From the NCBI GenBank assembly GCA_022579005.1, contig MU401511.1, forward strand, positions 1 to 64,000: a stretch of DNA of 64,000 nt. Reading direction: 5' to 3'. Numbering within the stretch: the stretch's first letter is position 1; every line of letters begins with the position of its first letter. Both the position numbers and the translations under genes were made by a program. This stretch comes from Poronia punctata. Lineage: Eukaryota > Ascomycota > Sordariomycetes > Xylariales > Xylariaceae. The notes beneath the pieces are model-generated. The model was given only the letters and a program-made list of their open reading frames with translations. It made no database searches and was not told the DNA's origin. This document shows positions 47,606 through 60,300 of the stretch, one piece after another.

Positions 47606-50152
47606 ATGTCGAGATCCCATTTTCCGCCGCCACCGTTGTCGTATCACAGCGGTTACGGCGCCGTCGGGTCTCAGCCGGCCGTCCCCATCCAATCCCCCCC
47701 CGTCGTACTGAGCCCCGATTCCACCCATTCTCTATATGCCTCGCCCGATTCGGCTCATCATTCGTATTACTTAGCCAAGTCAGAGCCGGACGATAGGGCC
47801 AGCACCGGAAGCACCGCCGCTGCCGGCCCCTCGTCGGAGCCTCTTAAGAAGAGACAGAAACGCAACAAACCGACATTGTCTTGTCATGAATGTGTTGAGC
47901 GGAAGACAAAAGTAGGTTTTTTTTTATTGTCGCGACACGATCTCTCTTTTCTTCTTTCACCCGCCCTCTATCCTGCTTTTCCCTTTCATGTGATCATATT
48001 GTACATATTACCATGGCCGTCAGCATCTTCCTCAGCCATTCAAACGCGGCCATGCCGCATCACACAGCGTCTGCTGTGTCCTCGTCATCGCAACGCAACG
48101 TCAATTTCAATGTATCGGCGTTGCGTCATGGCTCAAGCAGGAGACTGTGTCACAACCCTTACCAAACACGCCTCACCCAGTTTTATCATTTGTAATCCGA
48201 TGTCCAACCCCTGACCCATGATTCCATGAAACATGACCCATGACCCTCTCAATTGATCTTGTTCGGGAACAGGGATATTAATCGTTCGCCGGTTTTAGTG
48301 TGACAGAGGCAGACCAAATTGCTTAGCCTGTAAGGCCGCGCGCGCGTTTATTGTCTGCTTGGACCTTTCCACCTGGCATTCGGTTTCTGATCATTCCACG
48401 TGACAGGCATAAAACGACAGACTGACTGCCGTTACGCCCATATGGCCAACCTGTTGGAGTGAGTCGATTTGCTTTCAGTACTCGTCTCATACACTCTAAC
48501 ATGGCTTTCCTCTAAAATAGGGAAACCACGCGGACGGCGACAAATGGTCGACGGATGACGAAACCTCCCAAAAAGAGGGCGTCGGCGAGCGTGACCAAGA
48601 CGGCATTGCCCAACATAGCAGATAGGGGTCTTCCTAGTGGGCAGGCGGCAACGTCTGGGACCGTGGCATCTTCCACCGGCCTCCTTTCCAACATTCCCTT
48701 CTCGCATCCCAAGGCATCCAACGTGTTTGGTGTGGGTGCCGAGCACCCCTTTGCAAACTACTGGACTTGCGAGGGCGGCCTCCCCGAAGTCATAGGGGTT
48801 CTACCGGAAAAGTTACAGGCCGACATCTTATTGGGCCAGTACTTTGAGTGTGTCGATCCGGTCTATCCCATGGTCCACAGACAAAGCTTCTACAGCCAGT
48901 ACGACGGCTTCTGGTCGATGAAGGAGTCGGGCCAGAGCGATGCCTCCTTTGTAGCACTTCTTTTTGTCATGCTGGCACTGGGGACCCAATTCGTGTCGAC
49001 TACGAACCCCCGGGATCGAAAACAGACGGCCGAATTCTACGCCTCTGCCGGCAACCAGGCCTTGCGTATGAGCTCTTATCTAAGTACGGCTTCTATACAC
49101 TCGGTCCAAGCCATGGTTCTGCTGTGCTATTTCCTCATAAATGACAATCACGCGTCGGATGGGTGGGCCTTTGCAGGTATCATCATGCGCCAAGCTTACG
49201 CTATGGGCTTGCACAGAGACCCCAACATTGGTACGTGTCATCATGTATGCTAGCTTGAACAAAAGGGGGGGGGGGCTGACTCTCCAATAGTAGCACCCAA
49301 CGCTACACCTTTCGAGAAGCAGCAACGACGGAAGCTGTGGCAGGCAGTGCTACTTCAAGATACCTTCTTGACCGTGCTGCTCTCTCTGCCTCCTAGTGCC
49401 ACGCACACCGACGTCAAGATCGACGACTTCACCGACCATTCGTACAACGTGTCCAATTCGGACCCCAACGACACGGCCTACATCAGGGGGTCATGGATGT
49501 TAGCCAACCTAGTGCAGGAGACGATATGCAGTCCAAGGTCCCTCGACATGCCCATCTGCTCGACACAGCGGCAGAAGTCGAAGCTCGTCGCCGACTTCCG
49601 CGCCGTATACCGGTCCTTCCCCGATGTCTTCCGCTCCTGGGACCAGGACAGCATCGCCAAGCTGGCCAACAGCAACAAGCGCGTGGTGCGGCAAGCGCTG
49701 TTTCTAACCAGCAACTACTACCACAACCTCATGCTGGTCCACGCATCCGAGAGCCCGGACGTGCCCGTCAACATCCGCGGCACCCTCGAAGCTGCACACG
49801 AGGCCATCTCCGCCTTTTTCGTCCTTTTCACCCTATTCGACAATGAGGCGAGGGTGTGGTGGGTCTTCAACCACCGCGCCTTTCTAGAGGCCCTGTGCAT
49901 AGGAAGTGTACTGCGGGAAGCTGCGCGCGATCCAGCCGCTGCCGAGCAGCTGTCGAGGGATCCACTCTTTTCGAAGGCGAAGGCGGACATTAGTAAGTGT
50001 ATAAAACATCTATTTTTATTGGATATACTCGGTCAATTAACAAATGATGATACCTAGCTCGTATGATCCAAATCATGCAGATAATAGGCGATAGCGAAGT
50101 ATGCTCCGACGTGGCCCGAACAAGAGTCGCGGTTCTAAGCGAGTACCTCTAG
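47606..50152 (+). CDS. Zn2Cys6 transcription factor with fungal-specific regulatory domain
   Basis: Six-exon model: 47606-47911, 48299-48329, 48407-48458, 48521-49230, 49291-49992, 50088-50152, giving 621 residues. The zinc cluster is complete (Cys93, 96, 103, 110, 113, 120; CX2CX6CX6CX2CX6C) but is encoded by three exons, the middle one only 31 nt. A basic stretch KKRQKRNKPTLS precedes it. The middle and C-terminal parts match the fungal_trans regulatory region of such factors (GQYFECVDPVYPMVHRQSFY, then GIIMRQAYAMGLHRDP, cut by intron 4). The target genes cannot be inferred from position: no pathway cluster adjoins. Intron 1 is 387 bp, long for this gene set. In the last intron I prefer the acceptor at 50,087 over CAG at 50,080, since only it keeps the frame to the stop; the final exon encodes about 21 residues. 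Confidence 0.88.
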
Positions 50153-51616
50153 AAAGGGTAGCCCTGCTCTGCTCTTCCCAATATTTAGTTTAATTGTCTT
50201 CGCCGTATATAGGGAGGGGATAAAAGGCGAACGCCCTTCTACGACATAGAGAGGTATTCCATCTCTTGTGCCTGCACATTTTCAGCCCGTCTTTTTATAA
50301 TCATCATCACCATCATCACCATAGGGATCATATATATATATATATATATATACAACAACCCAAGCCCTGCGTACTTGAGCAAAGGTACAGGCCGGGGGGG
50401 GCCGCGAACATGATAACAAGGACGAGTATGGAGAAGGATGGCCCGGGGGTGGTCGGGTATGATGAATCGAATACCCTAAAAATAATGAAACGATCAATCG
50501 TGGCATATACACGTAACTCGCTGATACCGCCGTTGACGCTCACATCCACATTTCCGTCAGTATATACTTGTAGTTCCTAGTCAAAAGACGGCCTGAGACT
50601 CGGCTCGTATACATCAAACGAACCACTTGTACGTAGGTAGATTATATATATATATATATATGACATGACTGGACTTCCCAGCTTCAATTTGCCTCTACAA
50701 ATTTTGGCGAACGCCCCCCCTTTTCAAGACATAAAATAAAAGAGATGGTGGCTATTGACATTTTTGTCAGACGCTTAAGGAGAGATGTGAAAACTGAAAG
50801 CAGAGTTTGAGCACCAGCAAATACATAGTTGTTGGTATATTAAATATGTAACTTTCTTTCATACCATTGGGCCGCCTGAAGGACGAGTCTCGAAGAGGTC
50901 AACACTAGGGTCTTCTTCCCATTTGTGCTTGCGACCACGCAAGTGATAGTCTCAACGGTCGCCCCCCTCTTAATCCTCCGTCCCCATCTATCGAAAAGGG
51001 CCAATGCTACCTGTACTCAACTCATAGAAATCAAGATGATCGCCCAAACGGAACCAGCCGGATCCATGCCCGACCCCAGTTGGCCAGGGGTAAGTCCGTG
51101 ACAACAGATATATGCTCTTCCCGTTTGCCCGTTTGTCCGTACGCCGTCGTGTCATGAGTTTATCCTAAACGCCCGAATGACATGCAATGATCCTTTAAAT
51201 GCTCACCACCCCCTCCCAAACTTCGCAGCAAAACCAGACCGTAAAATTCGCACCACAACCCAAACGGTGTAAAAGATGGTATAAGAGGCCCTTTTTCCTG
51301 AACTTGTATTTCCATCCCGATTTTATCCAACTTTCCGAACGCGGGGACCCAATTTTCAATCCGACCGTGAATTTTGTCCACGAAGCTTGCATTTTAGTAG
51401 GCCACTATTCCAGGCCACAGTATGGTTTTCCGTGTAATTGGATGACTAGGAGAGGAGGGTTTACTCCGGCCGTCATGAGGTTTAGCCGGAAGGAAAGTTG
51501 GTGACATGATATGCGCACCGCCATGTGAGAGTGTTGATGGTGGTTGAGTGGTATGAGATGTGCCGAGTCGGATGATGCAGGGAATCCCAGTTTTTTGTTG
51601 AGACGCCATTGGTATT
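50153..51616. other. Intergenic between convergent TF and coiled-coil genes
   Basis: No gene seen. Holds two (TA)n runs at 50,331-50,352 and 50,643-50,662. Frames on both strands near 51,160-51,500 show no features. Confidence 0.5.
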
Positions 51617-53062
51617 TTATACAGGGCGTCTCATCAGCCTTGTAGACCTGTAGACTGGTTTGAAATCGTCCAGGTCTACGTCGATGCCTTCATCAATCTC
51701 AATATTGTTTCGAGCAGGGAATTTGCTTGGAATTGACGCACCAGTCCCCATTCGCACAGTTGCTGGGCGGAAAGTCCGACACTTGGTTAATTCGCTGTCA
51801 ACTATCCCCCCACCCGGAGACGCAGGTTGTACATCGGCCCGCTTAAGGTCCGGCCCGATCTTGCCCAGCGCCCTGTCCAGCGCAGCGTCTAGTACCGGCA
51901 GCGGTTGAATCTCGGTACCTAAAGGCGACGGATGGATCTTTTCACCCCTTGATATGCATATGGGTTGGATTTTGGCGTCATTGGCGAGAGACTTGATCTC
52001 TTCCGCCTCCTTTTTGGCTTCCGCACGTTCCTGTTCGTTGATAGCCGACCTTTTGACTTCAGCAAGACGGGTTTTTATCTTGTCGATCTCCTCATTGCAG
52101 TCGCCGTCGCGGAGAAATTGGTGTGCTGCGTGCTCGCATATGCCCTGCACGTATTCGAGGCCTTTGTCCAGTTCATCCCAGACATCAGCTTTCTCATTGA
52201 ATAGGCCGAGACCTCCATTCAAAGCACTAGTCCTCATACTCCTCGTCGCCATGAATGCTGGGCTTCTACCAAACCCTCCAAGTGGGCGTGACCCTATATA
52301 GTGCGGTCTCCTCTCATCGGGGCCACCCAGAGCGCTCAAAGCGGGCGCAAGTGGACGCGGGGCCATCAGTCTACCGCCTGCCTTTAAATCGTTGTTGCTC
52401 TTGGCGTTGTCATCTTCGTCCTCCGCTTCTGGCATCTCAAGTTCCGCGAGCCGTCTGATCTGAGCGACCTTTTCGGCCATCCTGGCTTTGCGAATAAGAC
52501 TTCGCTGTGACGACACAAATTTGACCAACTCCTCAAAGAAGGATTGCACGTAGCTGTCATAATAGACTACTACCATCCCGCGCGTTCTGTATTGAGGTTT
52601 CGCCGTTTCTTCGCTCGTCATCATCGATTCGGTTTTTTGTCGCTTGCGAACTGTCGCACGGGCACGTCTTTGAGCAGTGGCTACTTGTTCGTTTGCGTGC
52701 CTAGCCACGGATCCTGATTTCGGTTTGCTTGCGGGCGGGGACGGCGGGCGCGGGCCGTCGCATGGCTCATGACGCTTAGGGGTTGCGGGCCGTTCGTTTG
52801 ATATTATGGGCTTCGGCGCGGGATCTGCCGTTTCTGGCACGGGCGACTCGACGCAATTCGGTAACGGAGTGTCCTCTTCTTTTGGTTTCAAAGTTTCTGC
52901 CGAGCCACGATTCCGGATGGATTGGGCAGATGACTGTGGTTGAGAGCTGGCGAATTTGGCTAGATCCTGCTGCCGCCTTTCGATTTGCCCACTGAGATCA
53001 TCCAGTCGCCTTAACCAATCTGGTACGTTCCCTATCACACTGTCTAACACATCGGTTGCCAT
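51617..53062 (-). CDS. Coiled-coil protein of unknown function
   Basis: Single-exon frame of 481 residues starting MATDVLDSVIGNVPDWLRRLDDLSGQ. Codon use is balanced and the amino-acid composition ordinary over most of the length, so it looks like a real gene. Features: an N-terminal amphipathic segment (about 1-40), a Pro/Lys-rich disordered part with a basic cluster (RRARATVRKRQK), a conserved-looking block YRTRGMVVVYYDSYVQSFFE with a following helix (about 155-215), a region with EKADVWDELDKGLEYVQGICEHAAHQF, and a charged coiled coil (about 320-365). The acidic C-terminus ends RSTRLMRRPV. I do not recognise the family and see no catalytic motif. It is the last supportable gene before the 11-kb gene-free end. 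Confidence 0.78.
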   Translation of the reverse strand: MATDVLDSVIGNVPDWLRRLDDLSGQIERRQQDLAKFASSQPQSSAQSIRNRGSAETLKPKEEDTPLPNCVESPVPETADPAPKPIISNERPATPKRHEPCDGPRPPSPPASKPKSGSVARHANEQVATAQRRARATVRKRQKTESMMTSEETAKPQYRTRGMVVVYYDSYVQSFFEELVKFVSSQRSLIRKARMAEKVAQIRRLAELEMPEAEDEDDNAKSNNDLKAGGRLMAPRPLAPALSALGGPDERRPHYIGSRPLGGFGRSPAFMATRSMRTSALNGGLGLFNEKADVWDELDKGLEYVQGICEHAAHQFLRDGDCNEEIDKIKTRLAEVKRSAINEQERAEAKKEAEEIKSLANDAKIQPICISRGEKIHPSPLGTEIQPLPVLDAALDRALGKIGPDLKRADVQPASPGGGIVDSELTKCRTFRPATVRMGTGASIPSKFPARNNIEIDEGIDVDLDDFKPVYRSTRLMRRPV

Positions 53063-56000
53063 CTTGAATCAAATTTTCGACTGGCCGCCAAATATAGCTC
53101 CCGTCCGGTAAGCTTTGTAAGCAGGATTGGAGCGAGGACAGGAATCCTATAGTAGAATCTTCCTAGACATCGAGCAATCAAGCAAATAGAAACAAGGAAA
53201 AAGGTCCGAGTGCTGTAATTATTGTAATCGGCACATCTAGACGCCTGGAACACCGGTAGATAGGCGTTGAGGGAAAGGCTCGTAGTAAAGTCGAGGTCTG
53301 AGCAAAAACCTATAAAAAAAAAGTAAAAGTCCAATCCAAAAAATATGGGCTTCTAGAAGTTAGGCCACGTCGATGCTTGCAAGGCCAATATGTTTATGCA
53401 AATAGGATCGAATCGCTTTTGACTTTTAGTACAAGCAGCTGGAAAGCAAAATCTAGAATGAAAAATGTCAAACCGAATAAAAAAAAAGTAGCAGGGACAG
53501 TTGGTGTAGATGGGGAAGATGGAGAAGATAGTACAATAGGTATGGGGGAGGTGAGATTGTGTGGTGCGTTGGTTTAGCGGGATGTAAGTCATAAGTAAAG
53601 TACCTGAGATACTGTACACCATACAGTGGTTGATGACATGCTGGAGATTAAAAGTAGCTTTGCAAATAGTAAGTACGAACTCGCGCTATCAAGAATAGGG
53701 AAGGAAGGTGGGGTTTGCATTATGTGGATAAGTGAAGGATAAGCTGTTCGCAAGGGTTTATCAGGTCTAGCATATGCAGGCTAGCCAGGTTAGGACATGT
53801 CTACTGTATATGGATGTGACTAAGGCAGGTATGCCGCCCAGCCTTGGCTAGCTTGGCCTAAGATGGGATAAGCGGAAGCAAAGGAAAGTGGAAGAAAAGA
53901 GGTGAAAGACTACGGGGACAATCCACTGGCCTGCCTCCATCTGTAGGCCAAGCAATATCTACGTGCCAACACCGTAGCTACTTTCACTTTTCCACTCAGT
54001 TCATCATCTGTACCTACAGTGTTCTAATACAGATAGGTAGGTAACCGTGCTGAAGATCTGTCATTGCTCCTACAACTTCGCGGCTAACTGATAAGTATCC
54101 TAGACCTTGGGTAGAGCGATATTAGAGTTGGCAATAAGGTACTTGTGACAACGGATCTCCATGTCCCCCTGCAGGCTGATTTATTTGACAGGTACTGTTA
54201 GCAGGATTGAGTATAATTCAACCCCAAGGGCATACCAGGGCCCTCCCTGTCGAGCCAATTTTGTTGGTTATAACGGCAAGTATATACCGTTACATCCAAT
54301 TGTTTGTGCAGGCCTAGGTTTGGCGGATTGATCGCCGACTAATCAATGGAATACAACGCGACGCAACCCCTTCCTCTGAGAGAACTCTGACTGGGTCAAC
54401 AAAAGTACATGTGGATAAGGATGCGGGTTTCTTAACCAATTGTGGTTAAGATTCAGTTGGCCCAATTCTGAAAACACACACAATTCTCAAAGTCTTGATT
54501 ACTCGTGACTGATCTCATCTTGGAATGTTGTATAATCCAACTTTGACCAAATGCCTCTATGCATTCTACCTACAAAGGCATCACAAGGTCTACCTCTAGT
54601 TTAAATGTATGGAAGCAAGAAAAGGAACTGTGATTTTGTTGTTGGCTTATGGCGCCGCTCCTGTCGGCAGTAGGGCTTGCTACACTCTTATGTCTAAAAA
54701 GGCAGGGTCAGGGCATGTGTATTCTTCAGCATAGGTACTAGTATCTAGATCTACGCGTAGATTAACAGCGGTCTTGACGAATAACGCCGCAAAAACAAGA
54801 TGGGGCTAAATAGACCACAGAAAACACGTGATAGATCTTGGAATCTTGTACTCGTACGAGTAGGTGTCTAATGAGAGCGGAGGCATGAGAATTGGTAGAT
54901 CGAGAATTACAGAATCGCTATGAGGACTCATCTGCAATGATTGCGGATGGCCTAACCTACAAAGGCCAAGTCGATATTTATTTGGGCGATAGCGGCATAG
55001 ACTGATTTTGTATTTTTCTTATTTGTTGTCCCCTAATTGGTTCTATATGATCTTCTTTTCGCTCCTCACCTGTACGGATACCTACTTTGTCCTAAATGCA
55101 GGACGTAGATGTTGTATTAGATCAATAGACCGTAGCTTAATTCTTGCGTACATCATACTAAATCTAGTTACGTACAGGTAGCAGATGAACAGACTGCCTA
55201 CGAGTACATATACTTGTAGGCAGCGCATAATCGGAGGAAACAGAGGGGCTAGAGAGCTTACGAGTACAGGTCGTGATGCGATGTAGGTACTAGGTATGGT
55301 ATTACACCGTAAATAGACTGTATGTTCTCGGTTCATGGCTATGTGTGCCGCACTGTAGGAACGTGCAGATCCTCCGATCACAGTTACACGAAAGCTCCCA
55401 TACGACCGCTACTTTCGTTGGCAAAGGATGATTCCGCTACGGCCACGGCTTTCTCCATCGCGGTTGATTCCTGTTTTCCGGCTTACCAAGACATTAAGCA
55501 TGCGGCACGAGGCCTGGACAGTTGTCTAAAATGTCACCCACATACATATGTCCAGTTATTAGCCTCACCTTGAAGTTTAAGGCCGGCGTAACAGAAATTC
55601 CCGGTCAAGATTGAAGAGACGCAATACCGAAGTACCTAGGTGATTAACAGTCGATCAGGAGCAATGTAAGTAGATAGGTACATGAATCTCCTAGGCCTGG
55701 CCCACTACACATAGAGTATGTAGCTAGCTACCTTAGCTTTCCCACTTATTCAGCACTACCTAAGGTACATGTAGGTAAATACTGAATAAAAGTAGTCTAA
55801 CCTACGGCAGTTATTATTACTTACTTGAGAATGTCGACATGGTATAAACCAAATTATGATGAAACTTGGGCTTCTGTTCAAAACGCTCGGCTCATCATAC
55901 CATACAGTGTATACTCAGTTGCAACAAACGCGAACGACCGTGTTTGTCCGGCAGCTGTCGTTTGTAAACCCATTAATGGCTCGCAGAAGTTAGAACAGGC

Positions 56001-57012
56001 CTGGATTGTTTACTAGTCTAGTCCAAAACATTACAAGGCCACTGCTGGTGGCTCATGATGATTTATCTACTCGTAGGTACCTAACCTAGTCCCCTAAATA
56101 GGGCCCTTCGGATTCAGAAATCCGTCTACCGTAGGTACTAGATTGTAGAAGACAAAGGGGCGGCGGCGGCGGCGGCAGCTCGGACCATTCGATTTTAGAT
56201 CCATATCGTATGTTTCACAGCAGAACGTCCGATCAGACGAAGACAAGAAAGGCGGCCACGGGCGGCCTGCCTAGGACTGAATGCTTGCTGCAGATACGCG
56301 TTGATTAACCGCCCGCTGTCAATGTCGAGTGAGAAATGCTTTTTGCTTGATTAGGTTACGATGGCCTTTATATGGTTGCACCAGCAGATGGCAGCCTTGC
56401 CGAAAGTAGTCGGTACCTATCTCGTATGCATATCGACAGTTGTCAAACCATAGTTACATAGATGTTACGATGGCGCGCGATTTCAGAATTGCTTGGCGTT
56501 TTAATGTTCAAGGAAGAGGATGACGCGCCAAGCATTAAAGGGATCTGTCTCCAGACTCCAGAGCGCAGAGGATATGATGACCATGTCACGGCCCACACCT
56601 TACGGCCGTACCACCATCGATTACCTACCTAAGTTTACAGGCACCTCGTCCTATGTTAAACGCTAAGCCCGGGCTCCCACACCGATTCTTGCCCAGTTCT
56701 GTTGTCCTTGCATATGAAAGTGCAACTGTTCAACTGAACAACCTCCAACCTTTTGACCTTGCAGAAGATCTGGCGCGACCTGACATCTGTGTCTGGGCTG
56801 CACAAGGTTGTTGGGGGGAAGCATTGGCGCATCAAAAGACGTACCGAACAATAGGCGGTGTCAGACAAGACATTTTGTTTTTCTGAACTTTCGAGTATAA
56901 GCCATATTGCAACACTATAACATCGTATACTAATGTAACATGGATGCCTCGAAACAATTAGTCAAGCATGATGACGAAAGTCCGCAAGGTCCCGCCCGCC
57001 ATCTGACAGATC

Positions 57013-57013
<1 letters not shown>

Positions 57014-57050
<37 letters not shown>
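57014..57050. repeat. A37 homopolymer
   Basis: Uninterrupted run of 37 adenines after GACAGATCC. The 3' side continues TTTAAAGCG. It could be a fixed poly(A) tail of a retroposed transcript, but no source transcript was recognised in the upstream sequence and no target duplication was found. Confidence 0.9.
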
Positions 57051-57053
<3 letters not shown>

Positions 57054-57334
57054 AAAGCGAATCGAAGTGGCCTTGCAAAAAGTCTTTGCATATGGGAATT
57101 GGGTATAGGTATTACAAGTCGATCAGGTAATTACGTTAGGTAAGTATCTACAACGGTCAACGCCTTACCATCTATCACATCAGCGGCGTTGCGGCGTTTG
57201 CGGCTTTGCTGTTGGTCGGAAAAGCCCGTGGGCCGTCCGTTGGTGATTAAAGCCTGTGGGGGCGTTGGGGGGTTACAGGTCAGAGTTGCCGTGATACAGT
57301 AAAAGGACCAACCGAGTAAGGTACCCGAGTACTA

Positions 57335-57353
57335 CCTAACCTAACCTAACCTA
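57335..57353. repeat. CCTAA pentamer tract
   Basis: About 19 bases of tandem CCTAA, the reverse complement of the GGTTA tract at 46,469-46,490. Confidence 0.8.
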
Positions 57354-60300
57354 TCGCCAACCCTCCATGTGCAGCCGAGCTTTCAAGGTGCCCTACAGAG
57401 AAGGCACTTTTGCATTGTCGACAATCTGTGTTTTTTTCTGTTCCCAAAAGAAAACCAGTTGTCTTTGCTCTTTTACTAACTTGGACTTTCACCTCCGTTC
57501 CCTGTCGCGGAAGCTGGTGTTTATTACGTGTGTAATAAACAAGCCCGAGAGATGTCTTTGACCGAAACTAGCGCTTGCAATTCTTCGATCTCGCCTTTCT
57601 TGACTGACTGCTTGTGTGGTCTAGGTATTAGGTAAGCCGAATACGTTACGTGCGTGCCAAATGTACATGTCGGTTGGTTGTAATCGAGCGCATATAGATA
57701 CTACGAGTACGAGTAGGTTAGTCTACTAGATTAGCACGATTAGGTGCAGAGGCTTTAACAGGAAACCAAAACGATCCATCTCATGCAAATCCAACCAATG
57801 TACAGCCAGCAAACCCTAATTTAATAGCTTAAATCTCCCCGTTCCCGTTCGGTGCCGAAGGCGGCTGAACCCGGATCGGACCGCGCTCTAACCGGCATTC
57901 CGCCATGTAATCGTGGCGGATTTCCACCTCGGCTATTGGTGAGAGAGTGTGCGTGTGCGTGTGTGCGTGTGTCATCTATTGCCTATAGCAAAAGAATAAC
58001 TTGTACGTACGTATGTCCTTCGGCTTCAGTATAACCATTAACCTAGCGGCATCCCAAGGGATGATTGAGTTAGGATTAACAGGCCAAGTCACAAATACTA
58101 CTACTATATGTACGTGCTTGCAGGTTGAAATCATGTAAAACCGTGCAGGGTGCATTGCCCTAAGGCGGGCGACGTGCATATAAAACCCACTCCGAGAACA
58201 AGTTTAATCCATCAACTCCCACACCGCTAGTATCGACGGTTTCTTTTTTCATGTCCTTCCTCCAATTTTTTTTCTTCCTTAAATAAAAAATCAGAAGTCG
58301 ATGCCGGGTCTTCCTCGCCGTTGTTTCTGTGACAAGTCCCGGACTTGGGAGATAATATCGCTTATGTCCGATGAGATGGGAGCAATACGTGTATAAAAAG
58401 AGGTATATAGACAGATAGATAGGCGACCTGAACTGTCAAAACGGGAAGGTTCGCGCCACGTGGGCGGGATCAACGGTTACGATAAGACCGCTAAAACCAT
58501 AATATGTTTTATCCCCGACCTATCTAGGTTGTTCGGATATCTATCGAGGTTCCTGTTTGTGATAAAGTAGGACATGGCGTATATTATGTTGTCACCTGTC
58601 TGGCTGTTCTACCTACTCGTAGGTTTAGGTAGGTTGAGAAGCGGACTCTCATACCGCACGTCGGCTCAATCGAGACATGAGCAAGATTCCTGAACCTTGG
58701 TGCTTATTTTTTTAAAGAACAATGCGCCGTCTTAGCCAACGAACACCCGCATGCTTTAAACCTTTTACGAGTACTACGGTAATATCTAGTAGTAATGCAC
58801 ATAAACCTGGTAAGATCTCAAGCCACCATTAATAGCTACAGTAAATAAGTACCGGTCTCCATCGGCCCGCAAGGCCCATGCTCCAATGGAAAAAGCCAAA
58901 GGGCCAAACCCCGCAGATGGCTTCCGCACCCGTTTCGATGGCGTGCCGACTCCGATGTTTAAAGAGCGACTATAATAACCTTAACCTTAGGTATTTATAC
59001 TACGAGTATATAAGCGCTTATCTAAAAACCTTTAATTGCAAGTATAGGTTTTTTCCCCCCGTGTCCGGCCGACTGTTGATGTCCTGCAAAAAGCTTTAGT
59101 TAAAACACCTGCAAGTACAGATATGTCTTGCAACAAGAAGAGAGAAACCCCTATACTTCCTGGTAATAGGTACTTGGAGAAATACATGCATATTTATTTT
59201 TGAACAACGGCTTTGATTGGTCTGTTATACGACGTGGTGTTTTGAAATACTACCTACCTCTAAATAGTAACAACCAATTGTTGTAATGGAGATATAAATT
59301 GCGATTTCTTTCAACTGCCGCTTTGACATGAGAAGAACTAATACCTACAAGTAATAATACCGGCTACAAGACCTCAAACTACTGCCGGTTCTCCAACCTA
59401 GATAAAGAAAGAAAGAAAAAACCGTACGACGTTGTGTTAAAAAAATAATTACACCAAAGCTAGTAGGCCAGGTAGGCCAATTATATCATTAGCAATGCAC
59501 GAAATAATAGCTTTGCGCAGTTTTGCAACTTTGTTTGGTTAAGTTATGAGAAGCCAATGCTTGGTTAGAAGGCAACTGCCCAAAACAGCTAGGGCTTATA
59601 TTCTAACAATGTAAGTGCCTTTTGTTGTGCTTAACCGGATACGTACCGGGATTCTAGAACCCAACCCCTCATCTCGGCTTATTCAAATGCCCACACAAGA
59701 AAGCACCTGTTTGATACCTACATCATCCCAAGGTCAGGTTACTCAGTATGTAAGGTTAGTCTAGTATTAAAGGTACCGACCGATCTTACGTGTAGGTTGG
59801 TAATGTACTTTGTAGCAAGATGACAGCAGGAGCAGGAGCGAGCACGGACTTTTCCCCCCCAGGCACCGGTTTTACTCCGTCTCGCAGTATGTTGCCAAGT
59901 AAGGAAGATAGATCTACAAGACCCCGAAAGGAAGAGGTCGGTCCCTCGGTCGGGATCTACGTATGTATGTAAGTATTCTAGGGACTAGGCTAGGGCAGGG
60001 CTAGTCAAGGGTACACCCCCGGCATGTCCAGGTAACAATACCTACTCTGTCTAGGGCATCATCATCTTGGTTTGTCGCCAAAGAAAAGAGCAGATAAAAC
60101 AGCAAAAATGGCCGTCATTAGGAAACACGATTGATATTAGGAAGTACCTAGACTAACCTAGGCAGCAAGATGTTTCATGCTATAGGGCAATGCGGCAATA
60201 AAAAAGGCAACATATTAGGCCAAGTCGGCCAAGATACGAAGGAGAGAAGGATACGGCTTGGCAAAAAGGGGGGAACATGGCCGTAAAAGGAAACAATTTC

